From Cytobacillus oceanisediminis 2691 (GTDB taxonomy: Bacteria; Bacillota; Bacilli; Bacillales; Cytobacillaceae), in NCBI RefSeq assembly GCF_007678455.1, contig NZ_VEEP01000011.1, forward strand, positions 1 to 64,000: 64,000 nucleotides of DNA, read 5' to 3'. Below, one piece after another: positions 50,060 through 58,027 of this stretch; position 1 is the stretch's first letter; every line of letters begins with the position of its first letter. The translations under genes were made by a program, and so were the position numbers. Under the pieces are notes generated by a model. The model saw only the letters and a list, made by a program, of their open reading frames with translations, was not told the origin of the DNA and made no database searches.

Positions 50060-50980
50060 ATGAAACCGAAATACTTGTTGAAAATCACAGCATTATTCAA
50101 TCTACTCATTTTGTCTTTAGGGATGATTGCTGTACCAGCATTTGCGTCTAATGATAATGATGAGGATGCCATTAATGAAAAATATGGCCTTCCGATTGTT
50201 GTATACGGCGAAGCTCTTTCTGAAAAACAGAAGGATGAGGTCAGGGAGCTGCTGGGAGTGAAGGACCCATCAAAAGTTAAAGAAATAATTGTCACAGGAA
50301 AAGACCTAGTAAATTATATAGACGGTGACGAACATTCAAACATGTACTCGTCGGCGAAAATCACCAGGAAAGATACAGGAGAGGGACTGGTGATTAACCA
50401 GGTCACTCCGGAAAATATTACAGAAGTAACCGATGAAATGTATGCGAACGCCCTGTTGACTGCAGGAATCGAGGATGCAGTCGTGGATGTGGTTTCCCCG
50501 GTGAAGGTTACTGGTCACTCAGCACTCGTTGGAATTTACAAGGCGTATGATGAAGGTGAAGGAACAGAACTCAATAAGGACCGCACAGAAGTAGCGAATC
50601 AAGAATTGAACCTGGCGACAAAACTGGCTAAAAAGGATGGCCTTGATCAGGATAAAGTCAGTGAACTCCTGACTGAAATCAAGAAGGAAATTGCCGAGCA
50701 AAATCCGGCAACAAAAGAAGAAATCGAAAAAATCATTGATGATAAGTTAAAAACACTTGAGATTCAGCTAAGTCCTGAAGACAGGCAGCTCCTTATCGAC
50801 CTGTTCAATAAGATGAGGGACCTGAATATAAATTTTGACAATGTAAAAACCCAATTAGAAACACTTTCGGATGATATCCAGAAAAGGATCGAGGAAGCAG
50901 TGGGTGATAAAGGGTTCCTGGAATCAGTCTCCAACTTCTTCAAGGAACTAATAGAAAGCATCAAAAGCATTTTTTCATAA
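50060..50980 (+). CDS. ypuA: DUF1002 envelope protein YpuA
   Basis: 306 residues: a signal peptide (about 1-29, ending AVPAFAS), a DUF1002 domain (about 40-190, including YGEALSEKQKDEVRELLG and VVSPVKVTGHSALVGIYKA) and a helical C-terminal region (about 195-306). B. subtilis YpuA has the same layout and belongs to the sigma-M envelope-stress regulon. Start ATG 50060 with AAAAGGAGA upstream; the TTG at 50042 lies before that site. Molecular role unknown. Confidence 0.85.
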   Translation: MKPKYLLKITALFNLLILSLGMIAVPAFASNDNDEDAINEKYGLPIVVYGEALSEKQKDEVRELLGVKDPSKVKEIIVTGKDLVNYIDGDEHSNMYSSAKITRKDTGEGLVINQVTPENITEVTDEMYANALLTAGIEDAVVDVVSPVKVTGHSALVGIYKAYDEGEGTELNKDRTEVANQELNLATKLAKKDGLDQDKVSELLTEIKKEIAEQNPATKEEIEKIIDDKLKTLEIQLSPEDRQLLIDLFNKMRDLNINFDNVKTQLETLSDDIQKRIEEAVGDKGFLESVSNFFKELIESIKSIFS

Positions 50981-51006
50981 AAACAGAGGAATCTTTCCTC
51001 TGTTTT
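50981..51006 (+). terminator. Terminator of ypuA
   Basis: AAACAGAGGA-atct-TTCCTCTGTTT followed by T-rich sequence. Confidence 0.9.
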
Positions 51007-51041
51007 CTTTTTCTTAAAACTATAATGAAAGAGGTGTTTCC

Positions 51042-51539
51042 ATGGAGATCAGACAAGCCGAGGAACGGGACGCAGATAAGTTTGCAACACTAATGCAAGA
51101 GGTGGAAAGTTCCTCAGATTTTATGCTTTTTGGGCCAGGTGAAAGAAAGTTCAATCCGGACACTCAAAAGAAAATGATTCATGTACTTATATCCGAACAA
51201 AACTCAAATATCTTTCTGGCGGAGACTGGTGGTGAATTAACCGGATATTTAATCGCCAAAGGCGGAAGTGCGCCCAGAACAAAGCATTCAGCATATCTGG
51301 TAATTGGGATAAAAGATCTATATCGCGGAAAAGGGGTTGGGACAAGTCTCTTCACTGAATTATTGGATTGGGCGAGCGGCATAGGACTGCGCAGACTGGA
51401 ACTAACCGTGATAACAAAGAATCAGGGAGCCATTGCATTATACACAAAAATGGGATTTGAAATAGAAGGAACGAAGAAGGATTCAATGTTCAAGGATGGA
51501 CAATTCTACGACGAATTTTATATGTCGAGAATCCTTTAG
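51042..51539 (+). CDS. GNAT acetyltransferase
   Basis: 165 residues. Acetyl-CoA loop YRGKGVGTSLF, preceding beta strand YLVIGIKDL, and C-terminal ALYTKMGFEIEGTKKDSM, typical of the YkwB/Pat-like subgroup that acts on small amines or proteins. The substrate is unknown. GAAAGAGGTG precedes the ATG. Confidence 0.85.
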   Translation: MEIRQAEERDADKFATLMQEVESSSDFMLFGPGERKFNPDTQKKMIHVLISEQNSNIFLAETGGELTGYLIAKGGSAPRTKHSAYLVIGIKDLYRGKGVGTSLFTELLDWASGIGLRRLELTVITKNQGAIALYTKMGFEIEGTKKDSMFKDGQFYDEFYMSRIL

Positions 51540-51557
51540 ACCAGGGGATTTTTTCAG

Positions 51558-51709
51558 GATTATAGCTTGTTGAGCGTTAGGCATTCCATTGATGCCTACT
51601 CTTAAGTGATTCCGGAGATTCAGGTCACCAATAGACTTCATTGGTGCACACTTTTATGGGATTCCGGAAAGTAAGGTCACCATTCCGCCGAAAATCATTG
51701 AGGTCCATC
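51558..51709. repeat. Degenerate three-unit ~52-bp repeat with internal inverted repeat
   Basis: GATTCCGGA occurs at 51608 and 51660 (52 bp apart), each followed by AGGTCACCA. A more diverged copy starts at 51558, and the shared CATTG lies at 51587 and 51639 (again 52 bp). Unit 2 contains CACCAAT-agacttc-ATTGGTG and unit 1 contains GGCAT-tccattg-ATGCC. The third unit has a small insertion. It lies between convergent acetyltransferase genes. Confidence 0.7.
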
Positions 51710-51710
51710 A

Positions 51711-51740
51711 AAAAACGCCTGACAGAAGCCAGGCATTTTT
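51711..51740. terminator. Terminator between convergent GNAT genes
   Basis: AAAAACGCCTG-(8 nt)-CAGGCATTTTT; the stem GCCTG/CAGGC has A and T runs on both flanks, so it works in both directions. Confidence 0.75.
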
Positions 51741-51774
51741 CCTTTCAATCTGATAGGGATAATGATTTATAAGA

Positions 51775-52338
51775 TTATCCCTGATACCGTTCATCCCATT
51801 CTTCCCTTAACAACCCCATTTTGATTGAATCATAGTATTTTCCGTTATATAGCCTGCACTTTCTGATTCTTGCCTCTTCAACCATGCCGAGTTTTTTGCC
51901 GACAGTCAGCATCCTGGCGTTTCCAGACCAGGTGGTAAAACCTATGCGGGGGATGGGGAAAGTGTCGAAAAGATGCTGGATCCAGGCTATTAGAGCATCT
52001 GTTCCATATCCACCATTCCAGAATTCAGGGAGATAGATGACGATCCCGATTTCAAGCCACTGAGATGATTCGTGCTCCCAATAATATGTGACCATTCCAA
52101 TGATTTCATCATCGACTTTGATTAAATATTTCCGATCATAGCCCTGTTGGATCAGGTTGCTCATCTGTTCCCTGAATTTTTCATATTCAATATGCCTCAA
52201 CGGATAATAAGGAGCATCCCATTTTTTCCACTCGGGGTGTTCATCATTATGGATAAGGCTCCACCATTTTTCTAAATCATCTTCTTTCACCTTGCATAGT
52301 GCCACTTGTTCTCCGGGCAATATATCTGGGGTTTGCAT
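51775..52338 (-). CDS. RimJ/RimL-type GNAT acetyltransferase
   Basis: 187 residues. Pattern LEIGIVIYLPEFWNGGYGTDA (acetyl-CoA loop WNGGYG) and the late GKKLGMVEEARIRK, with NARMLTVGKK as the CoA-contacting helix. The WW-rich N-terminal part (EKWWSLIHND) is typical of the YoaA/AacA4-like subgroup. GGAGGTACGG precedes the ATG. Confidence 0.85.
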   Translation of the reverse strand: MQTPDILPGEQVALCKVKEDDLEKWWSLIHNDEHPEWKKWDAPYYPLRHIEYEKFREQMSNLIQQGYDRKYLIKVDDEIIGMVTYYWEHESSQWLEIGIVIYLPEFWNGGYGTDALIAWIQHLFDTFPIPRIGFTTWSGNARMLTVGKKLGMVEEARIRKCRLYNGKYYDSIKMGLLREEWDERYQG

Positions 52339-52458
52339 GAATCCGTACCTCCTTAATTGAAATGAGGCTAGCAGTTTATGCTTAAGTATTTCTCTTTTAT
52401 TCTATTATTTCCTGCGACAGCTTAAAAATACAATAAAAGTTTCAAAATTGGCACAGAA

Positions 52459-52486
52459 AAAAGAGACGCTGCTGCAGCGTCTCTTT
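52459..52486 (-). terminator. Terminator of the 36-residue membrane protein
   Basis: AAAGAGACGCTG-ctg-CAGCGTCTCTTT is a near-perfect hairpin at the stop codon of the minus-strand small gene. T-run follows on that strand. Confidence 0.88.
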
Positions 52487-52595
52487 AGTTAATTGCTTCA
52501 TCATCTATAAATGCATTTTCATCATTAACTGCAAAGAAATTTAAACCAGCGGCGATTGCGAAAGCTCCACCAAGTAATACAAATGTAGTCATCAT
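52485..52595 (-). CDS. 36-residue single-pass membrane protein
   Basis: A minus-strand frame starting MMTTFVLLGGAFAIAAGLNF, with AGGAGCG 8 bases before the first ATG and a strong terminator at its stop. The hydrophobic helix is followed by an acidic tail (DENAFIDDEAIN). No family is recognised. Ribosome binding site, terminator and composition together make it convincing. Confidence 0.65.
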   Translation of the reverse strand: MMTTFVLLGGAFAIAAGLNFFAVNDENAFIDDEAIN

Positions 52596-52774
52596 TATGT
52601 AATCGCTCCTGTCATCGTTTTGTTACTTGTAATATTCCCATATATAAAACTATTAAACCTGATATTACAAAAGAATGACAAATCAACCTAAAAAATTTAA
52701 TCTAAGGAAGGAATTTCATATTTTCTACTGAATTATTAAGTTTGCTTGCGAAAATAAAAAGGGGGGACATAAAG

Positions 52775-53245
52775 TTGGAATTCGTCAGCAACAAGATGAC
52801 CAGGGACCTTGCAGTAACAATCCTGAACTGGGTATATGACTCGCCTTATGAACTTTACAATAATACTGTCAGTGAGGAATCAATAGAGGAGCTCTTGAAT
52901 GAAGGTTATCGGTCTGTAGTAGATCAGGCAGGTACATTAATCGGTTTTTATTGCACAGGACCTTCTGCGCAAGTTCCTGCAGGAAGAGAGATCGGAGTTT
53001 ATAGTGAAACGGCTATAGATATAGGGATTGGCCTGGCACCGGAGATGACAGGAAAAGGTTATGGTTTTCTTTTCTTTTCTTTTGTATTGAAAGATTTGGA
53101 GTCCAGCACACAGAACCAGCCGTTTAGGCTTACTGTAGCGTCCTTTAATATAAGGGCCATTAAGTTGTATGAAAAAATCGGATTCATGAGGGAAGCTGAA
53201 TTCAAAACAATGACGAATGATTTTATTACAATGGTAAAGCGCTGA
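52775..53245 (+). CDS. GNAT acetyltransferase
   Basis: 156 residues from TTG 52775, with GGGGGG 8 bases upstream (the in-frame start at 52742 lacks one). Acetyl-CoA loop GLAPEMTGKGYGFLFF and the terminal IKLYEKIGFMREAEF are clear. The N-terminal VTILNWVYDSPYELYN motif is typical of YjdJ/RimI-like small-molecule acetyltransferases. Confidence 0.83.
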   Translation: MEFVSNKMTRDLAVTILNWVYDSPYELYNNTVSEESIEELLNEGYRSVVDQAGTLIGFYCTGPSAQVPAGREIGVYSETAIDIGIGLAPEMTGKGYGFLFFSFVLKDLESSTQNQPFRLTVASFNIRAIKLYEKIGFMREAEFKTMTNDFITMVKR

Positions 53246-53308
53246 AAAGATAATGCATTGCTGCTTCAAAGTAAATAGGGACTTTTTTTGAAAAAACAAA
53301 TAAAAAAT

Positions 53309-53368
53309 TTGATTTTTGTTAAATAATCCCTATATAATGAAAAAGCTGTGTGAAATTCCGGTTTCACA
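53309..53368 (+). promoter_or_regulatory. Promoter with palindrome at the transcript 5' end
   Basis: TTGATT (53309-53314), an 18-bp spacer and TATAAT (53333-53338) predict a start near 53345. TGTGAAA-ttccgg-TTTCACA (53349-53368) is a perfect 7-bp dyad just inside the transcript. It can be a 5' stability hairpin or an operator. Confidence 0.6.
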
Positions 53369-53403
53369 ACAAGCATATATATAGATTGAAGGGGAGTATC
53401 AGA

Positions 53404-53904
53404 ATGAAAAAGTTTTGGATTTTACTTGCTGCAATTACTTTTGCACTTGGATTGACAGGGTGTTCGGCGGACAAAGAAGCAGAACCCGAAAAAGCTGAAA
53501 CAGAAACAGCCGAAAAGCCGGCAGTAAACCCTAAGAGCGCCATGTACAAATTTTACATGAGCATTGTGAACACAATTAACGAGGCAGATGCTGACTTGAA
53601 TGCATATGAGGGAGCAGAGGAGCCTAAACCGGAAGAGAAGGCAGCGGCAAGTGAATCAGCAGCTGCAGTTGCAACTAAAGTTGAAGGACTGGAAGTTCCT
53701 GCTGAATTGAAGGATCAAAAAGCAGACCTTGAAGCGGCTCTTAAAGATCTTGCAGAATCATATAATTTGAAAGCAGAAGAGCTGAAGAAGGATGCTCCAG
53801 CATTGGAAGCAGCCGATGAGAAATTCGCACAGGCTGAAGAAAAGATTGGTGCAGCATTTGAAAGTGTTGACATGAAAAAGCCTTCTCTAGCAAAGGAATT
53901 GTAA
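53404..53904 (+). CDS. Ala/Glu/Lys-rich lipoprotein
   Basis: 166 residues: a signal peptide with lipobox LTGC (Cys20), an acidic linker and a helical domain (about 45-166) rich in Ala, Glu and Lys, likely forming a long helical bundle. No catalytic motif is visible. ATG 53404 follows GAAGGGGAG. Members with this composition are annotated as hypothetical lipoproteins in Bacillaceae. Function unknown. Confidence 0.78.
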   Translation: MKKFWILLAAITFALGLTGCSADKEAEPEKAETETAEKPAVNPKSAMYKFYMSIVNTINEADADLNAYEGAEEPKPEEKAAASESAAAVATKVEGLEVPAELKDQKADLEAALKDLAESYNLKAEELKKDAPALEAADEKFAQAEEKIGAAFESVDMKKPSLAKEL

Positions 53905-53913
53905 AAGAATAAG

Positions 53914-53942
53914 AAAAGCTGTGCCAGCCGGCACAGCTTTTT
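53914..53942. terminator. Terminator between the lipoprotein and PBP genes
   Basis: AAAAGCTGTGCC-agcc-GGCACAGCTTTT; a perfect stem with T-runs on both strands. Confidence 0.92.
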
Positions 53943-56029
53943 CATTGTTCATCATTCGGCTGCTTTGATGGGTTTTTCATATTGAAATATGCATCCATCA
54001 CGGCACGGCCGATTTTTTTATTCGCTCCGTGGTCAACACTGCCCTGATAAGCCCATGGCACGATGACCGCCATGGCGATTTCAGGATTTTCCGAAGGGGC
54101 ATAGCCAACTAGGCTAATATTCATTGTTTCGATGAGTGGGTCACCTTTTACTCTGTACTGGCCATCATAAAAGGCCTCCGCAGTACCAGTTTTTCCTGCC
54201 GGTGAATAGGTGGCATTGCCAAAATATCGATAAGCAGTACCTCCTGGTTCCTGCATGACTTTTTTAAAGCCGGTGTGGACGCGTGCAAGCCATTGATCTT
54301 CCATATCAATATCATTGAGAACTTTTGGCGAGAACGATTTATAAACCGGTCCGACCAGATCGCCGTTCATTGCTGGTTCACGTATTTCCTTGACAACCCT
54401 TGGCTGCATCCGGTGCCCGCCATTGGCAATCGTAGAAATATACTGGGCTAGCTGCATATTCGAATAGGTATCATACTGTCCAATTACCAAATCCAGCACT
54501 TTACCGACTGGAGAGTTGGCTCCTTTAGCTCCGGTTTGTTCGCTGGGCAAGTCGATACCTGTCCTGATACCTAAACCGAATGAAGCGAATGAGTTTCGGA
54601 TTGTATCCCAAACCTGTGGGTCCAGATTCAACGGTTTTTGATAGCGATAGACTCCATTCCCAATTCTGATTGCGGTATGGAACATATAAACGTTGGAGGA
54701 CTTTTTTAATGCTTCGATATCATTCAAGACCCCTAAATAACTATAGGATTTTTTTATCGGTGTACCTTTAATGTCCAAAGCCCGATCATCGAAACTGGTC
54801 CAGGGACTGATTGCGCCTGTTTTATAACCAGTCAGGACGGTTGCTCCCTTGACAACAGATCCAACATTATAGGTGTTGATGATGTTACCTAATGCGTCAT
54901 CTTGCATTTGGACTTCATTCGTTTTTTTATCTTTTACGATCTTTTTTCCTGCCATGGTCAATACTTCACCGGTATTTGGGTCCATCAGCACGACATAAGC
55001 ACTGTCGAGCAGTCGGGTTCCTGGCGACCTCTTCGCTGCCCATAATTCTTTTTCAATGATTTCTTCTACAGCCACTTGCAGGTCCATGTCTATACTGAGA
55101 ATTAAATCTTTACCGCGCTGGCCTTCGGCTACTAATTCTTTCTCCAGGAGAACGCCTGCTTTATCGGTGATATTTATAACCCTTTCTTTTGTTCCTTGCA
55201 AAATATCTTCATATTCTTGCTCAAGGTAACTCTTTCCTACCCTGTCATTTCGGGTATATCCGCGAGAAATGAAATAATCAATCCTGTCAGCGGGGAGACC
55301 TTCACTGCTAGTAGTCACTTTGCCCAATACAGGTTTGAAGGTTTCTTTATATTTATACTCGCGGTCCCAGTCTGTCGTTGCATTCACGCCTGGAAGAAGA
55401 GTCAGGTTTTCGCTGACAATGGCAAATTCATCTTTTGATACATCTTTATTTTTAATGATCTGTGGAACGAACTTATATCCGTTGTTCATGATGCTGAAAA
55501 TGGCAAGCTCCTCAATGTCCTGTTCACTTAATTGCTTGAGATGATCCTCTGTAATCCTTTCAATCTGGAGTTTATATAAATCCTTGTTTTTCAGCTTCTT
55601 ATTTCTGAACTGGTCCATTTCTTTTTCAGTTATAAGGTCTTTTGCTTCCTCTGGATGTTTGAGCATCCAGAAATCCTTCATATCTCTTTCACGGACTTTA
55701 TCAGTATCTTTATCGATGATTTTGGCCAGCTTTCCTGCTACATCGAGCATTTCCTCCTGGGACGCACCTTCATTTGTATATGTAATAGCATTTAGAGGTT
55801 TATTGTCGACAATGAGCTCCAGGTTTCTGTCCAGCATTCTTCCTCGCGGGACCGGGTTATTGACCGTAACATCTTCTTTACGGTTGATTTCCCGTTTATA
55901 GTCCTCTCCATGGACTATCTGAACAATCCCGAGACGCAGGACAAGCAGTGAAAAAAGGATAAAAACAGAAAAGAACAAAACATTGACTCGAATGGGTGTA
56001 GTATTTTTTTTTGGTGTCAAATATCTCAC
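53942..56029 (-). CDS. Class B penicillin-binding protein (PBP2A/PbpH-like)
   Basis: 695 residues: a membrane anchor (about 16-36), a PBP dimerisation domain (RGRMLDRN at about 62-69, with a long insertion 110-230), and a transpeptidase with SVVK in NVGSVVKG, SSN and KTGTA. Length and insertion fit the elongation-specific PbpA/PbpH pair of B. subtilis. The annotated start is GTG 56029; TTG 56020 has better spacing to AGGA and may be the true one. Confidence 0.88.
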   Translation of the reverse strand: MRYLTPKKNTTPIRVNVLFFSVFILFSLLVLRLGIVQIVHGEDYKREINRKEDVTVNNPVPRGRMLDRNLELIVDNKPLNAITYTNEGASQEEMLDVAGKLAKIIDKDTDKVRERDMKDFWMLKHPEEAKDLITEKEMDQFRNKKLKNKDLYKLQIERITEDHLKQLSEQDIEELAIFSIMNNGYKFVPQIIKNKDVSKDEFAIVSENLTLLPGVNATTDWDREYKYKETFKPVLGKVTTSSEGLPADRIDYFISRGYTRNDRVGKSYLEQEYEDILQGTKERVINITDKAGVLLEKELVAEGQRGKDLILSIDMDLQVAVEEIIEKELWAAKRSPGTRLLDSAYVVLMDPNTGEVLTMAGKKIVKDKKTNEVQMQDDALGNIINTYNVGSVVKGATVLTGYKTGAISPWTSFDDRALDIKGTPIKKSYSYLGVLNDIEALKKSSNVYMFHTAIRIGNGVYRYQKPLNLDPQVWDTIRNSFASFGLGIRTGIDLPSEQTGAKGANSPVGKVLDLVIGQYDTYSNMQLAQYISTIANGGHRMQPRVVKEIREPAMNGDLVGPVYKSFSPKVLNDIDMEDQWLARVHTGFKKVMQEPGGTAYRYFGNATYSPAGKTGTAEAFYDGQYRVKGDPLIETMNISLVGYAPSENPEIAMAVIVPWAYQGSVDHGANKKIGRAVMDAYFNMKNPSKQPNDEQ

Positions 56030-56227
56030 ATCCTATGGAATAATTCTATAAAACTAGTTCCTTGAATTTTTCAGATCTTCCCGACTTTCTGGGTTTGTTT
56101 AGTATTCAGGACTTGATGTATGGGTAAGAAGAACTGTTATAGACATAATAAGAAAGGGCTATTGCGAAACCATCTTTTACCATAAGTTTACATAACTTTT
56201 TACTTTGATGTAAAGGTTTTCCTGTTA

Positions 56228-56261
56228 AATAAAAGGAATCCCTTAATAAATTGGGATTCCT
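56228..56261 (-). terminator. Terminator of the VanW gene
   Basis: AGGAATCCC-(10 nt)-GGGATTCCT; on the minus strand it is followed by TTTTATTT. Confidence 0.82.
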
Positions 56262-56268
56262 CTGGTAT

Positions 56269-57177
56269 CTATAAAGGTTCTTCCGGAATTATGGCGTTAC
56301 TATCCGTACTTGGAACTTTACGTTTCTCAATATCGATTTCATCTGATGAATAAATTAAGACGACCATTTTTCCGGGATAGGTTTTCGCCCTGATCAAGAT
56401 TGGCTGGCTATGTTTGTTTTTAAAAGTAAAGTCCGGGCCATACCAGCTGACAGTCGCGTCTCTTCCAGGAGGGACATAAGGGACCTGCTTGCTGTGTGAG
56501 TATCGCTCAAGTATTTTCAAACCTGAGCGGTCTGCAGCATTGAACAAAGTCGAAGACACTTGGCAGATGCCTCCGCCGATTCCTTCCGATAGTTCCCCTC
56601 TCACAATAATCGGTGCGGGTTGATAACCACGGGAAGCTGTTCTTTTTCCGACAACTTTATTAAAGGAGAATATTTCACCAGGAAAAACGACATGGTTATT
56701 GATAGCATCTGCCGCAAGGGAAATATTATGGGTTCTTTCTTTATTGGCACTGTTGAAATAGGTTATGTAATGGCCAATTAGTTTAGTCCTGATGTTGGCG
56801 ATTATTTCACTGTCGACCTTGGGATACACGCGACGTGTTGGAACTAAGATTTGTGAAGGCCCGTGATCAAAAAAACTTTTAGCGAACCTTTCTTTGAATT
56901 TTTTTTCGTCAAGAGTGTAGCCAACCTTTTCAGGTATGATATTTCCATAATCATCAAGTCCTGCATTCTTCGGTTCTTTTTTTATTTGATTGGAAAGTTG
57001 CATATTCAAGGTGTGAAGCAATGTATGGTTAAGAATCGGAAATCCGAACCATGGTATGGAAAAATCCGTTCGATGGACTTCCGCAACCGGCTCATCTTCC
57101 CAAATAATAGATATATCATCATGGCTGTCCGAGGTACTGCTCGATAGTATAAGTCCAAATGCAAGCAACCATTTCAT
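56269..57177 (-). CDS. VanW-family protein
   Basis: 302 residues with an N-terminal signal sequence (about 1-17). The VanW domain (about 145-280) contains NISLAADAINNHVVFPGEIFSFN split, GEGIGGGICQVSSTLFNAA-type motif (here EGIGGGICQVSSTLFNA) and PPGRDATVSWYGPDF. The family is named after vancomycin clusters but is common in sporeformers without resistance. GGGAGGTGA precedes the ATG. Confidence 0.88.
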   Translation of the reverse strand: MKWLLAFGLILSSSTSDSHDDISIIWEDEPVAEVHRTDFSIPWFGFPILNHTLLHTLNMQLSNQIKKEPKNAGLDDYGNIIPEKVGYTLDEKKFKERFAKSFFDHGPSQILVPTRRVYPKVDSEIIANIRTKLIGHYITYFNSANKERTHNISLAADAINNHVVFPGEIFSFNKVVGKRTASRGYQPAPIIVRGELSEGIGGGICQVSSTLFNAADRSGLKILERYSHSKQVPYVPPGRDATVSWYGPDFTFKNKHSQPILIRAKTYPGKMVVLIYSSDEIDIEKRKVPSTDSNAIIPEEPL

Positions 57178-57564
57178 AGAAATTCACCTCCCGTAATATT
57201 ATGGTTTAATAAATTGGGTTTAATGTATTATGGGATTGATGGTGTTTAATGGAAAATGGAAAAGTGGAAAAGGAGTTTATTGAATTTGTCGAGATACAAA
57301 CGTCAGCGTCAAGTTTTTTCCGAATAGCACGCACGATAGATAAATACATTTTTCGCTATCACTCCATCTCATTGCTGGGGTATTTTTTTTTGAAAAAGTA
57401 AGGAATTCCAAAAATTTCTAAAATAGCTATTGAGTCGGATGTTAATAATCGTGTAAAATTACACCATGAGTAGGTGGCTTTTAAAATCACCTTTCTCGCT
57501 TTTCTTAATTTTTCTTAAGAAATTATTAAGAAATTTCCCCCTATCTTTCTGGAAGAGGTTGGCA
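57178..57564. other. Intergenic region with nested palindrome
   Basis: 387 bp without a gene. The notable element is TTTCTTAAGAAA at 57511-57522, a perfect 12-bp palindrome, flanked by TTTCTTAA (57501-57508) and TTAAGAAA (57526-57533), making a nested symmetric cluster about 90 bases before the ytrA-type start. The rest is AT-rich without a visible site. Confidence 0.5.
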
Positions 57565-57598
57565 TATAATTTAACTGTATTAATAATAATAGTACACT
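57565..57598 (+). promoter_or_regulatory. ytrA-type promoter with YtrA operator
   Basis: TATAAT (57565-57570) is followed by ACTGTA-N13-TACACT (57574-57598; the core TGTA-N13-TACA is exact), matching the YtrA consensus AGTGTA-N13-TACACT in 11 of 12 positions. The operator covers the expected transcription start, a repression position. Confidence 0.75.
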
Positions 57599-57619
57599 TA
57601 GTACAGATTGGGGGTCATT

Positions 57620-58027
57620 ATGTTTGAGCTTGACCTGAGGAGCCGAAAACCGATATACGAACAACTGGTTGATAAGATGAAAGAGTTGATTATCAATGAA
57701 GTGCTCAAACCTGATGAACAATTGCCTTCCGTACGACAGATGGCACAGCAGTTGACTATAAACCCGAACACAATCCAGAAGGCATATAGAGAACTTGAAA
57801 CACAGGGGTTCATTTATTCATTAAAAGGCAAGGGGAGTTTCGTCAACCCCATGGATACTGGTAAAGATATCGATAAAATACTGCAGGTAAAACAGGATTT
57901 GGAAAAACTCCTGAATGAGGCATTATACCTTGGTGTATCTGCAGAGGCACTCCATGAATTGGTCAAAAGCGTGGAAGCTACGAAAGGGGGACACGGGCAG
58001 GATGATTCAAATGATCGAAATAAATAA
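57620..58027 (+). CDS. GntR-family repressor, YtrA subfamily
   Basis: 135 residues: a winged helix-turn-helix (1-75, SRKPIYEQLVDKMKELI and LPSVRQMAQQLTINPNTIQKAYRELE split) and a short helical dimerisation tail, the YtrA pattern without a large ligand domain. YtrA regulators repress adjacent ABC transporters and respond to wall-active antibiotics. ATG 57620 is chosen after GGGGGTC. It overlaps the ABC gene. Confidence 0.88.
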   Translation: MFELDLRSRKPIYEQLVDKMKELIINEVLKPDEQLPSVRQMAQQLTINPNTIQKAYRELETQGFIYSLKGKGSFVNPMDTGKDIDKILQVKQDLEKLLNEALYLGVSAEALHELVKSVEATKGGHGQDDSNDRNK

